A DNA stretch of 64,000 nucleotides from Symbiodinium natans (GCA_905221605.1 CAJNDS010000008.1:80001-144000); one strand, 5' to 3'. Counted from the first letter of the stretch, positions 39,418 through 48,344 are shown. A program made the numbers and translations. Notes: generated from the sequence alone by a model not told the origin.

Positions 39418-39553
39418 GGCTTCTCCTCAGCTGAGGCCAAGACGCTGTCCGATCAAGTTGGACGTCGGCTCTCTGGCACCTCCCGACGGCGAGTTGGCTC
39501 TGCGATCGCTTGCGAAAGATGCTCTTGGGATGCCGTGGTGCAGGAGATAGCAG
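39418..39553 (+). CDS. Exon candidate bounded by telomere DNA
   Basis: TTTAG|GGC start; frame FSSAEAKTLSDQVGRRLSGT ... CERCSWDAVVQEIAGPGF, 45 codons with balanced composition. Acceptor supplied by the array. Confidence 0.48.
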
Positions 39554-39559
39554 GTCCGG

Positions 39560-39706
39560 GGTTCAGGGTTTGGGGTTTACGGTTTAGGGTTAGGGTTTAG
39601 GGTTTAGGGTTTAGGGTTTAGGGTTTAGGGTTTAGGGTTTAGGGTGTAGGGTTTAGGGTTTAGGGTTTAGGGTTTAGGGTTTAGGGTGTAGGGTTTAGGG
39701 TTTAGG
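39560..39706 (+). repeat. TTTAGGG array
   Basis: About 20 units, some TGTAGGG. Confidence 0.97.
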
Positions 39707-39776
39707 GGTCCCCTGGGGGTTCAAGACGGCTGTAATTCAGGAATATGTTTCAGAGTGTTCTAGCTGCCATCCTAGA
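39700..39776 (+). mobile_element. Family D fragment
   Basis: TTCAGGAATATGTTTCAGAG to GCCATCCTAG, 3' half only, abutting an array. Confidence 0.7.
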
Positions 39777-39803
39777 AATGGGGATCATGCTTCCTACTAT
39801 GAG

Positions 39804-39866
39804 CTGGGATGTTCCCCCTTCTACTAACAGTCCTTAAGAGGGATGATAGTAGCCCCGATTGTATTC
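39804..39866 (+). mobile_element. Family I left half
   Basis: TGGGATGTTCCCCCTTCTAC and onward, then cut by CCCTAAG/CCCTAAA repeats. The right half is absent here. Confidence 0.75.
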
Positions 39867-39869
39867 TGA

Positions 39870-39966
39870 ACCCTAAGCCCTAAACCCTAAACCCTAAACC
39901 CTAAACCCTAAGCCCTACACCCTAAACCCTAAACCCTAAACCCTAAACCCTAAACCCTAAACCCTC
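39870..39966 (-). repeat. CCCTAAA array
   Basis: About 13 units. Confidence 0.96.
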
Positions 39967-39967
39967 G

Positions 39968-40062
39968 AGGGTTCATCCCTGGAAGGTCGGCGAGTGTCCG
40001 TTCTTCAGCTCCTGGACTTCTACGCCAGCCTCGGCTCCTCGGCTTTCTTCTGGCTGGCTCTT
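39968..40062 (+). CDS. Exon candidate, paralogous to 43470-43510
   Basis: Frame EGSSLEGRRVSVLQLLDFYA ... SSAFFWLAL, ending CTTAG|GGTTTAGGG. GGCTTTCTTCTGGCTGG is shared with 43497-43513. Confidence 0.45.
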
Positions 40063-40125
40063 AGGGTTTAGGGTTTAGGGTTTAGGGTTTAGGGTTTAGG
40101 GTTTAGGGTTTAGGGTTTAGGGTTA
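40063..40125 (+). repeat. TTTAGGG array
   Basis: Nine units. Confidence 0.97.
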
Positions 40126-40324
40126 TTTAGGGTTTGGGCTTTCTAGAATAAGGAACCTAGAAGTCAAATTTTTCAGGAGCTTAGGGTTTAGGGAAGTTTA
40201 GGGTTTAGGGTTTAGAGGGTCACTGTTCTAGCATTCATAGTCATTAGGAGGTTCTAGGCTCAGAAAAAAACCTACCCGCCCAAAGAATCCCATAACATTA
40301 AGAAAATAAAAGGTTTCCATCCTA

Positions 40325-40762
40325 CTGGGAATCGCCTGAACATTGGGGTCAGATGGGCCGAAATCGCCCCAACATGGGGTCAGATAGGTCGAAATCGCCC
40401 GAACATGGGGGGCCCCAATGTTCGTGGCTTTTCGACCTGGCCGAAAAGTCACGAACACTGGGGTCAGATTGGTCGGAATCGCCCGAACATGGGGGTCAGA
40501 TAGGCCGAAATCCCGAACATTGGGTCAGATTGGTCGAAATCGCCCGAACATTGGGGGCCCCAATGTTCGTGGCTTTTTGACCTGGTCGAAATCGCCCGAA
40601 CATTGGGGTTAGATTGGTCGAAATCGCCCGAACATTGGGGTCAGATTGGTCGAAATCGCCCGAACATTCGGGTCAGATTGGGCGAAATCGCCCGAACATT
40701 GGGGTCAGATTGGGCGAAATCGCCCGAACATTGAGGGGCAGATGGGTCGAAAAGTCCCGAAG
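40325..40762 (+). repeat. 33-bp tandem repeat
   Basis: GAAATCGCCCGAACATTGGG plus GTCAGATTGGTC, about 12 imperfect copies; CCCCAATGTTCGTGGCTTTT inverse copies occur twice inside. The frames are repeat translations. Confidence 0.93.
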
Positions 40763-40819
40763 GTTAGATATAAATAAATAAATAAATACATATATATATA
40801 TGTATATATGATAGAGAGG

Positions 40820-40875
40820 GTTTAGGGTTTAGGGTTTAGGGTTTAGGGTTTAGGGTTTAGGGTTTAGGGTTTAGA
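40820..40875 (+). repeat. TTTAGGG array
   Basis: Eight units after an AT microsatellite (40770-40812). Confidence 0.96.
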
Positions 40876-40884
40876 GTAAGTCAG

Positions 40885-43800
40885 CCAAGGCTCGGACCTG
40901 ATGGCGCACTTCGACCCAGCGCGTTCCACCACCAACGACGTCGTGTACTCTGGGGACCAAAAAATATGTTTAGGTTCAGGGTTTAGGGTTTAGGGTTTAG
41001 GGTTTAGGGTTTAGGGTTTAGGGGTCATATACCCTATACTACCATCATCCCTAATCGGATATATGACACCCTAGACCCTAAACCCTCAACCCTTCTAGGG
41101 TTCCTCATTCGTCCCCTTTCAGGTACCAAGCCATCATTCCGGAGTCCCTCTGGGGGGATCAGGGGAAGGCCTGGCCGAAATCTTGCGGTTTAGGGTTTAG
41201 GGTTTAGGGTTTAGGGGTTAGGGGTTAGGGTTTAGGGTTTAGGGTTTAGGGTTTAGGGTTAGGGTTTAGGGTTTAGGGTTTAGGGTTTAGGCCTTGGCCG
41301 AAGTCTTGCCGAAGCCGACCGCCTGCCTTCAGCAGATGCCCTCCTTCCGCTCCGCGCCGCGGATGGTGACGCACCACTGGGCGAACCTTTGTCAGAGTTG
41401 GGTATCATTTTACATTTTTAAGGATACTTAAACCCAGTAAGGAATATAAGTCGAAGCTTTTAAGATTATCCCAACCAGGTACTTAAACCCAATAAGGAAC
41501 ATGAATTTAAGGTTTTTCAGGGTACTTAAACCCAGTAAGGACTATAAACTCTAGGCTTTCAATAGTATCCCAACCATGAACTAGGAAAGGGTACTTAAAG
41601 ATGTTTAGGGTTTAGGGTTTAGGGTCTAGGGTTTAGGGCTTGAGGAACCATGAGCTAGGAACCGATTCCGGGATCTTGTGGCCGTGGTGGTGGCAGACAG
41701 CCTCGGCCTCAGGCGCTGGGACAGCATCGCCGAGCTGCTGTCGAAGGGCCAGACAGCGACCTTGGCAGCTTGGTGGCCCAGTGGTTTAGGGTTTAGGGTT
41801 TAGGGTTTAGGGTTTAGGGTTTAGGGTTCCCTTACAAAGTAACCAACCAAAAAAAGGGTGCCCTTATTGTAGTATGGTTACTGGGCTACCAAGGCGGAGA
41901 GGCTTCGGGACCAAGGCAGCCAGAATTGGGAGTTTTGGATCTGTGCCCTGTGCATCAACCAGCACGCCAGCATCTGCGCCAACGCCTCTGGTTTCGATAC
42001 GGTGACGGGCCAGAAGCTGCCACTATATCCCTCTTGGGAATTGTTTTCTGTTTATATTAAACCCAAGAGGATACTAACAACCCTAAACCCTAAACCCTAA
42101 ACCCTAAACCCTAAACCCTGAACCCTAACATACCATTTCTTATTGAGGTTGTAAGGGGAGTCGAGGCCATCCTGCAGTTGCCTGACGCCGAAGTACCTGA
42201 ACGACTCGAGAATCAAGTGTGAGCTCAACAAGTTCGACAGCATGATGGAGCACCTCCACCAGAGCTTCGGCGATGGCTTCCTGCAGGTCATCGCCATCGA
42301 CAAGGACTTCGTGGCTCTTTATACTGTAACTTTAGAGGTCCTTGGCCTTTTTTTGGGTCTTATTTGGGTTTCTTAAGAAGAAAAGTTGATTTCTGGCTAC
42401 CCTCCTAAGTTCAGCCTAAGAGGACTTCAACATCTTCTCCCGCGCCTGGTGCCTCGCAGAGCTTGGCCAGGCCTGCGCTAACCAGCTGGATCAGCATGTC
42501 GTGCTTCACTCCCCTGAGACTTTGTCATAGTCTGGGTCTTGGAGTACTATACTTTAATACTTTTTTTGGTTCTGGGTTCCTATTATAGCTACTTATACCT
42601 AAAAAGTATATACTTTTTTTCCAGGGTCTACTCCAAAGCTAAGTAGTTGGGTACCATTTTACATCATTAAGGGTACTTAAACCCAACAAGGAATGCACAT
42701 TTAGATTTTTTGATGTTATCCCAACCATGAACTAGGAGATGTTGGAGCAAAACTCCGGCCAGCTCGACTCCCTGCGTGTGGAGGACTGCGCGTCTTCCAG
42801 GCCCGAGGACAAGGAGGAGATCCTGGCCAAGATCGGGTCCGTGTCGGAGATTGCCAAGTTCAATGAAGGCTTGCGCCAGCTCCTGCTCGGATCCGAGGGC
42901 ATCTCGGATGCCCAGTGGTGCCCTTTTTGGGGCCTTAAGGTTCCCTTATGAACCCCTTTAAAGCAACCCTTATTCCCATTTTGGGGGGAGTTAAGGTTCC
43001 CTTAGAAAACCCCTGTTAAGCAAAAAAGAGGGCACCCTTCTTAAGGTTTCCCTTATGAACCCCTTTAAGCAAAAAGGAACACAACCTTCTTAATCCTAGG
43101 TTGCTGGGACAACCCAGGATGGGCTCTTAGGCCTTAGAATCCCCAGAATGAACCCTATAAAAGGGCCTTTGAAGGGATTAGAGGGTATTATCGCCCTCAA
43201 CCCTAAACCCCTTTAAGCAAAAAAGAGGGCCCCCTTCTTAATCCTAGGTTGCTGGGACAACCCTAAACCCTAAACCCTAAACCCTAAACCCTACACCCTA
43301 CCGAGGAATCTTGACTGGATGGCAGGATGGCGAAAAGCTGCTTTTGGATGTGGGAGCTATTGCAGCTCGAGCCTTGGCTCGCTTGGGTTTAGGGTTTAGG
43401 GTTTAGGGTTTAGGGTTTAGGGTTTAGGGTTTAGGGTTTAGGGTTTAGGGTTTAGGGTTTAGGGTTAGGGCTCCTGGATGTGTTGCAGCTCGAGCCTTGG
43501 CTTTCTTCTGGCTGGACTGTGTTAGAATAAGGGCGAGCATCCCAATTTTGTGTTTTTTTGTAGAAACTGCAAGAAGGGGCCTAGAAGTCAAACTTTTCGG
43601 AAGGGGTTCAGAAGTCAGCCAAGGAGCCGGAGTGGACCCTTACTCCCTATTTTCAGAGTCTAGGTTCCCTTATACAATCCCCTTTAAACCAAAAAGGGCG
43701 CCCCTTTTGATTCCTAGGTGACTCTTGGGTCTAGCCCTAAACCCTAAACCCTAAACCCTAAACCCTAAACCCTAAACCCTAAACTTCCTTAGTCAGCCAA

Positions 43801-44020
43801 GGAGCCTACGCCATGAACAGCCAGAGATCTGGTGAACTGGTGCAGGCACTCATGGGACTCTACCTTGGGCCCTTGAGGTGGTACCCTTGGGTTTAGGGTT
43901 TAGGGTTTAGGGTTTAGGGTTTAGGGTTTAGGGTTTAGGGTTTAGGGTTTAGGGCTACAAAGCATACATCCCCTGCAGGCACAGGCGGACGAAGGTGTGG
44001 AGGATCTCGTAGAGCTCTGA
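40885..44020 (+). CDS. THHW/CINQHA/SRAWCLAEL protein, dinoflagellate-expanded family
   Basis: Exons 40885-about 40958, 41123-41168, 41291-41382, 41659-41764, 41894-42018, 42166-42305, 42423-42515, 42736-42898 and 43306-about 43386 join in one frame. The likely C-terminal part follows at 43497-43512, 43564-43630, 43793-43870 and 43979-44020 (TGA). Key motifs in order: RMVTHHWANRFRDLVAVVVA, ERLRDQGSQNWEFWICALCI with NQHASIC, CELNKFDSMMEHLHQ, QVIAIDKDFNIFSRAWCLAE, SGQLDSLRVEDCASSRPEDK, ILTGWQDGEKLLLDVGAI. I recall this combination from many predicted dinoflagellate proteins; FSRAWCLAEL resembles the WCLYE motif of TIR-like domains, so a nucleotide-binding or signalling role is only a guess. Introns are elements C, F, B, Y, C+A, H and a pure telomere array; donors GC, GA, GC, GC, GA, GA, GC. 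Every joint restores the frame. Confidence 0.82.
40978..41023 (+). repeat. TTTAGGG array in an intron
   Basis: Seven units in the intron between the first two exons of the SRAWCLAEL gene, followed by a hairpin around TCATATACCC/GGATATATGA. Confidence 0.95.
41169..41290 (+). repeat. Intron made of a pure TTTAGGG array (GC-AG)
   Basis: Exon AAG|GCCTGGCC..., about 14 TTTAGGG units, TTTAG|GCCTTGGCC.... A 19-20-bp copy of exon sequence lies on both sides (41168-41186 and 41290-41309). Splicing at the start of the first copy restores GK|ALAEVLPKP. Confidence 0.88.
41383..41658 (+). mobile_element. Composite family C intron (GA-AG)
   Basis: GAACC repeated at both borders; holds three copies of GGTACTTAAACCCAGTAAGG-type sequence and a five-unit TTTAGGG array (41604-41640). 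Excision gives WANRFRDLVA. Confidence 0.82.
41765..41893 (+). mobile_element. Family F element with internal TTTAGGG array, intron (GC-AG)
   Basis: Ends CTTGGTGGCCCAGTGG and GGGCTACCAAG; array of six units at 41786-41827; excision gives TLAERLRDQG. Confidence 0.87.
42019..42165 (+). mobile_element. Family B element with internal CCCTAAA array, intron (GC-AG)
   Basis: GCCA at both borders; array at 42079-42127 sits in the middle, absent from the B copies at 36904 and 38284. Confidence 0.88.
42306..42422 (+). mobile_element. Family Y element, intron (GA-AG)
   Basis: GACTTC repeated exactly at both borders; imperfect inverted ends CTCTT...AACTTTAGAGG and CCTCCTAAGTT...AAGAG. Confidence 0.87.
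42516..42735 (+). mobile_element. Family C element with a nested family A element, intron (GA-AG)
   Basis: GAGA at both borders of C. Inside, a complete A element (42532-42643) is flanked by TAGT on both sides, so A jumped into C. Confidence 0.88.
42899..43305 (+). mobile_element. Composite intron with H-like repeats (GC-AG)
   Basis: Several GGTTCCCTTATGAACCCC and AGGTTGCTGGGACAACCC segments plus a CCCTAAA array (43258-43303). GCATCT/GAATCT at the borders; excision gives GSEGILTGWQDG. Confidence 0.8.
43388..43467 (+). repeat. TTTAGGG array between 20-bp direct repeats
   Basis: About 11 units; TTGCAGCTCGAGCCTTGGCT occurs at 43360-43379 and 43483-43502. Confidence 0.96.
43513..43550 (+). mobile_element. 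Family I right end fragment
   Basis: GGACTGTGTTAGAATAAGGG then CGAGCATCCCAA, right half only; intron continues to TTTTTTTGTAG at 43563. Confidence 0.7.
43629..43791 (+). mobile_element. Family H element plus CCCTAAA array between 15-bp direct repeats
   Basis: GTCAGCCAAGGAGCC at 43614-43628 and 43792-43806. Right part ends TCTTGGGTCTAG followed by eight CCCTAAA units. Confidence 0.8.
43889..43955 (+). repeat. TTTAGGG array in the last intron
   Basis: Nine units, upstream of the final exon CAG|GCACAGGCGG. Confidence 0.96.
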
Positions 44021-44045
44021 GCATGAAAATTATGAGAGTCTTCAC

Positions 44046-44155
44046 ATTGGGATGTTCCCCCTTATACTCACAGTCCTTATTCGGGATTTTTAATAGGGGG
44101 TACAATAATTCCTATTACGGACTGTTAGGATAAGGGGGAGCATCCCAGCCTTCAC
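44046..44155. mobile_element. Family I inverted-repeat element
   Basis: Ends TTGGGATGTTCCCCCTTATA and TAAGGGGGAGCATCCCAG are inverted copies. Confidence 0.88.
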
Positions 44156-44213
44156 ATACTATTTTTCTGTTACGTCGCGTGAAGAGGTCGTCGCAACAAT
44201 CTGCCTTGTTGGT

Positions 44214-44320
44214 TTAGGGTCTAGGGTCTAGGGTTTAGGGTTTAGAGTTTAGGGTTTAGGGTTTAGGGTTTAGGGTTTAGGGATAGGGTTTAGGGATAGG
44301 GTTTAGGGTTTAGGGCTTCT
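44214..44320 (+). repeat. TTTAGGG array with variants
   Basis: About 14 units. Confidence 0.94.
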
Positions 44321-44473
44321 AGAATCCTAGCAAAGCCCCAAGAGACAAGATTTCTTCCCTGTAGACTGTCCCTAAGGGCCCACGTGCCTAAAGCATACTT
44401 GGGCCCCAAGTCGTGTGCTAGTATTGGAAGTATAGAAATACGACCTGTTTGGGCACCCAAACTCCCTTGGGAT

Positions 44474-44670
44474 GAGTGCCCTCTATTTTTGATCCAATCC
44501 CGGAAAAGCGCCGCGCGTTGAAGTCATTGTACAGCTTCGTGTTGGCATGCGCCTGCGAATGTAGGCAGCTTACCGCTTTCCCTCGGAGTTTTTCCTACGT
44601 CTCCGTGCGCACCCTCGCTTGCTCAGGGAGTGAAGAATGCCGAGCCACGCGAACCTGCATCTGGGTTGGC
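44474..44670 (+). CDS. Exon candidate, 65 codons, GTGAGT donor
   Basis: Frame PSIFDPIPEKRRALKSLYSF ... CIWVGL, ending CTT|GTGAGTAC. Cys-rich in the middle (ACACECRQ). Longest clean exon-like frame in this part. No family recognised. Confidence 0.5.
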
Positions 44671-45007
44671 CTTGTGAGTACACGGGGTCCCTTATAAGCA
44701 CGAATAAGGAATATCTTGGGGTTTGGGGTTTAGAAGGGTGTAGGTGTAGAGTTTAGGCTTAAGAGTTTAGGGTTTTGGGTTGGTGTAGGGTTTAGGGTTT
44801 CTTAAGTCATGTCATTTGACAATCCCAAAGGCCAACCTAGGCCTTTCATATAGAGAGCTTCTTGACTCCACCACACCCCTCGCTCTAAAACCTGAGTTTT
44901 CCCTAAGCCCTATAACCCCTATTCTCCACCCTAAGGCCTAGCCCCAAAACCCTAATCCCTAAGCCCTAAACCCTAGCCCTAAACCCTAAACCCTAAACCC
45001 TAAGTCC

Positions 45008-45102
45008 AGAGTAAGCAAGATAGTTCGACGTGCAAAGGACTGCCTCGACTCCGGCACTACCGCCTACGAGGCGCGCCGTCCGCAACCCTCAGTCAATCTG
45101 TA
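45008..45102 (+). CDS. C-terminal exon candidate
   Basis: After GTCCAG, frame SKIVRRAKDCLDSGTTAYEA to TAG. No family recognised. Confidence 0.42.
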
Positions 45103-45395
45103 GAGTCTAACACCGGGTTCGGGGCTTTGGGATGTTTAGGGTTTAGGGTTTAGGTTTCGGGTTTAGGGTGTAGGGGCCGGGGCTTAGGGATGTTTGGGGT
45201 GTAGGTTGGTCTTCAAAGACCCGTTCCAGGTGTAGTTTGGCCCAGCTCACGCCAGGCTTGGCCAGACATACCCTAAACCTTCTCTCGGGTTATAGGGTTT
45301 TCGGGTTTCGGGTTTCGGGTTTCGGGTTTAGGCCATAGGGTTCATACGGTTCAGGATTTAAGGTTCCACAGCTTTGAGAGGCCTGAGCCCTAAGC

Positions 45396-45571
45396 CCCTT
45401 GGTTCCGAAGTATCGGCACTTGGGTTGTGCACAGTATATTCCACATTTAAGGGCCCATGTAACTACCCTGAGAATGTGGGGGCGCCCAACACCGCTGAAC
45501 TTCGTATGGTTAAAGGATTGTCCAGTTGATGGAGACAAGTCTATTGAGTGCAGGCCTTCAGGCTATCCCCT
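45396..45571 (+). CDS. Exon candidate, 58 codons
   Basis: Frame PKYRHLGCAQYIPHLRAHVT ... NFVWLKDCPVDGDKSIEC. A minus frame is also open. No family recognised. Confidence 0.38.
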
Positions 45572-45671
45572 AAACCCTAAACCCAAACCCCTAAACCCCC
45601 AAACCCTAAACCCTCAGGCGAATCTTGCTCAGAGAGCTTCGCGCCTCTTTTGCAGGACAGGAGCAAAGTTA

Positions 45672-45815
45672 GCCCGTCGTCTCGATTTCGAAGCACAAGA
45701 TCACGCCTCGACTTCAAACTCCGCGAGGTTGACCGGGATTCTTCGATGTTGCAGCTCGCGGATCTGTCCGTGAGATTCTTCGGGAAGGTGCTGAACCACC
45801 CGGCCGGATCCCTAA
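45672..45815 (+). CDS. Exon candidate, 48 codons
   Basis: After AAGTTAG, frame RSRLDFKLREVDRDSSMLQL then ADLSVRFFGKVLNHPAG. Balanced amphipathic sequence; no family recognised. Confidence 0.48.
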
Positions 45816-45959
45816 GCCCCAAACCCTAAACCTCAAACCCTAAACCCCAAACCCTAAACCTCAAACCATAAATACCAAACTCTAAACCCTAAGCCCCAAG
45901 CCGAAGGTGCCTGGACGGGTTTTGAACGCAAGCACGGTTTTGCGTTTAGGGTTTAGGGT

Positions 45960-46072
45960 GTCAGGGTTTCAGGTTTCAGGGTTTCAGGGTTTCAGGGTTT
46001 CAGGGTTTCAGGGTTTCAGGGTTTCAGGGTTTCAGGGTTTCAGGGTTTCAGGGTTTCAGGGTTTCAGGGTTC
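45960..46072 (+). repeat. GGGTTTCA 8-bp array
   Basis: About 13 copies of an 8-bp telomere-derived variant, cleanly homogenised. Confidence 0.96.
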
Positions 46073-46183
46073 AGGTTTAGGGTTTATAAGGGTTTAGGGT
46101 TAGGCTTAGAGTTCAGAGTCTCAGGGTCCAGGGTTTTGAGGTTAAGTGGGACTGACGCTTTGGCGTTTCGGGTTTAGGGCTAG

Positions 46184-46257
46184 CAGTTTGTATCCCTGGA
46201 AGATTGTGGGATGATAAGAAGGGTTGCTGCGTTCCAGGCTCTGGGAGCTGCATGGGG
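46184..46257 (+). CDS. Exon candidate, Cys-rich
   Basis: Frame VCIPGRLWDDKKGCCVPGSG, ending GGGAG|GTGGGG. No family recognised. Confidence 0.4.
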
Positions 46258-46289
46258 AGGTGGGGTTTAGGGTTTAGGGTTTAGGGTTT

Positions 46290-46481
46290 ATGTTAAAACC
46301 TCTGCGATACTTGCTTTGCCTGGGTTCAATGACGCTTTGGATCATCACCACGTGCGTGACATGGCTGCTGAAACATGGTCCATTTGAGATTCCCATGATG
46401 AATGATTGTTCTGCAACTCTCAACAAATGTCTCGGCGAACGCTTTTACGTTACGCCAGCTGTCCACTACTATAGGCCGTAG
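46290..46481 (+). CDS. ORF candidate with one membrane segment
   Basis: 63-codon ATG frame: YLLCLGSMTLWIITTCVTWL near the N-terminus. A second plus frame (46402-46668) overlaps. No family recognised. Confidence 0.38.
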   Translation: MLKPLRYLLCLGSMTLWIITTCVTWLLKHGPFEIPMMNDCSATLNKCLGERFYVTPAVHYYRP

Positions 46482-46870
46482 GGCTGAAGCTATTCAGGAT
46501 TTTAGGGTGTCAGGGCTTAGGAGACGATGTTGTTTAGGTTTGAGATTAAGGGCTGCCGTGGCCCTCTTAATCCATAAAACCCTCCTAAAAGCTCGGCACA
46601 AATGCAGCATAACAATAACCGTGAGAATACGCAGCACCCATTGCAACATGAAGCATAGGAAGTCCTAAAGCCCTAAATGAAGGCCCTCAGCAGAAGAAAG
46701 AACAATATCAGCAACTTCAATAGTAGTAAACATGCACTCGTAGCAACAATGACACGTACGGTATCGTAGCAGCAATAAGAGCCATCATGGCACACCCTTC
46801 GCCCTAAACCCTAAACTTTCAACCCTAAACCCTAAACCCGCAACCCTCAACCCTCAACCCTAAACCGCCA

Positions 46871-46935
46871 GGGGCTCATTGGCCTCGACGAACTTTGGCG
46901 CCACAAGGCGCCCGACATGGGGACGCGACCATGGG
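46871..46935 (+). CDS. Exon candidate
   Basis: CGCCAG|GGG to CCATGG|GTTGGGG; frame GLIGLDELWRHKAPDMGTRP. No family recognised. Confidence 0.42.
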
Positions 46936-46964
46936 TTGGGGTTTAGGGTTTAGGGTTTAGGCTT

Positions 46965-47025
46965 TAGGATTCAGGCTTTAGGCTTTAGGCTTTAGGCTTT
47001 AGGCTTTAGCCTTTAGGCTTTACGG
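46965..47025 (+). repeat. TTTAGGC variant array
   Basis: About eight TTTAGGC units beside standard TTTAGGG. Confidence 0.94.
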
Positions 47026-47107
47026 TGTAGGGTTTAGGGTTTAGGGTTTAGCGTTTAGGGTTTAGGGTTTAGCGTTTAGGGTTTAGGGCTTAGGGCTTCA
47101 GGCCCTA

Positions 47108-47305
47108 GGCCTAAAGCCGCAACACCAGATGGACGCCTGAATCCCGGTAGCATTTATTTGCCTTAACTACGCGTGAGCTCCAAGCCCAGTAGAAAAGCCT
47201 ATACATCGGATCTTGACGCCCGATTGAAGGGACTGCATCAGCCAAGTGCTTGGCAAATACGACCTCAGCGTTGTTCGCAGCCCTCAGCTGAGAACGGCAG
47301 ACCAT
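47108..47305 (-). CDS. Exon/ORF candidate, 64 codons (minus strand)
   Basis: ATG frame MVCRSQLRAANNAEVVFAKH ... RQDPMYRLFYWAWSSRVVKA. The minus frame has the best composition here; the plus frames are short. No family recognised. Confidence 0.5.
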
Positions 47306-47365
47306 GCGCTCTAAACCTCAAACCCTAAACCCTCAACCCTAAACAGTAAACCCTAAACCTTAAAC

Positions 47366-47536
47366 CCTAAACCCTAAACCCTAACCCCTAAACCCTAAAC
47401 CCTAAACCCTAAACCCTAAACCCTAAACCCTAAACCCTAAACCCTAAACCCTAAACCCCAAACCCTAAACCCTAAACCCTAAACCCTAAACCCTAAACCC
47501 TAAACCCTAAACCCTAAACCCTAAACCCTAAACCGT
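47366..47536 (-). repeat. CCCTAAA array, long
   Basis: About 24 units, with one CCCCAAA. Confidence 0.97.
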
Positions 47537-47649
47537 GGCCGCCTTACAAGGTCAACATCAGCAAAAGAGGCGCTGCCGAGATGTACTCAAGTGGTCACGC
47601 CAACGGAGAGTGGTTTCAATCTGGCGACATGTGCCTTGGAGGGCCCTAA
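47537..47649 (+). CDS. Exon candidate, 37 codons
   Basis: Frame PPYKVNISKRGAAEMYSSGH ... WFQSGDMCLGGP to TAA. Good composition; no family recognised. Confidence 0.5.
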
Positions 47650-47826
47650 GCCCTAAACCCTAAACCCTAAACCCCAAACCCTAAACCCTAAACCCTCCAT
47701 ACAGCGCGTGGGTACAGATGGCGCCATCTATAGACATCGCCGAGTCGCCGAAACCGCGTGTGGATGCAATTTCCTGGGCTTAGCTTATCAGGAACCCCAA
47801 ACAAGAAAGTTGCTTCTCATCATTGC

Positions 47827-48014
47827 AGTTGCCTGTTGGCATGCTGCCCCGGGAAAATTCGGAGCCCGGTAACCTCAACAAGGTCAACATCGGCTCTTCA
47901 TCGCCCAGCTTGCTAATGGTAGCTTCCGGTGCGAGTCGCCCGATCTGGTCCCTAAGTCAGGGTTTCTCTTGGGTACCCGGATTGCCCTGTTGGGCTAAGC
48001 CGGCCATCGTTTAG
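47827..48014 (+). CDS. Exon candidate, 62 codons
   Basis: After CATTGCAG, frame PVGMLPRENSEPGNLNKVNI and onward to TAG. KVNI motif echoes the exon at 47537. No family recognised. Confidence 0.48.
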
Positions 48015-48080
48015 CGAGCCTCGCCCGGCCCTAAACCCTAAACCCTAAAACCTAAGACCTAAACCCTCGTTCTCTGCCAG

Positions 48081-48140
48081 GGAGTCTACTGCTTCTACGT
48101 CCTTCCGGACGACCAGGCCATGCAACTCACGGATTCGTAG
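48081..48140 (+). CDS. C-terminal exon candidate
   Basis: CTGCCAG|GGA, frame GVYCFYVLPDDQAMQLTDS then TAG. Likely terminal exon of the 46.9-48.1 kb cluster. Confidence 0.48.
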   Translation, partial: GVYCFYVLPDDQAMQLTDS

Positions 48141-48177
48141 AATGGGGTGCTTTGAACCCTGCAAGTTCGATGGGGTA

Positions 48178-48262
48178 GTTTAGGGTGTAGGGTTTAGGGT
48201 TTGGGGTTTAAGGTTTAGGGTTTAGGGTTTAGGGTTTAGGGTTTAGGGTTTAGGGTTAGGGT
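48178..48262 (+). repeat. TTTAGGG array
   Basis: About 11 units. Confidence 0.96.
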
Positions 48263-48344
48263 GACTCTGTGAGCTCCTGTCACAAACTCCCTTACTAAGG
48301 GGAGACTAGGGATGGATCCTAGGATCCCCTACCGGGCTTTACCT

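Noticed and set aside
40325-40762. CRISPR-like array of 33-bp repeats
   Set aside because: Units are contiguous with no unique spacers, and the genome is eukaryotic.
45210-45290. Short frames on both strands (FKDPFQ with GTGTAG donor; SWAKLHLERVFED on the minus strand)
   Set aside because: Too short and contradictory to call.
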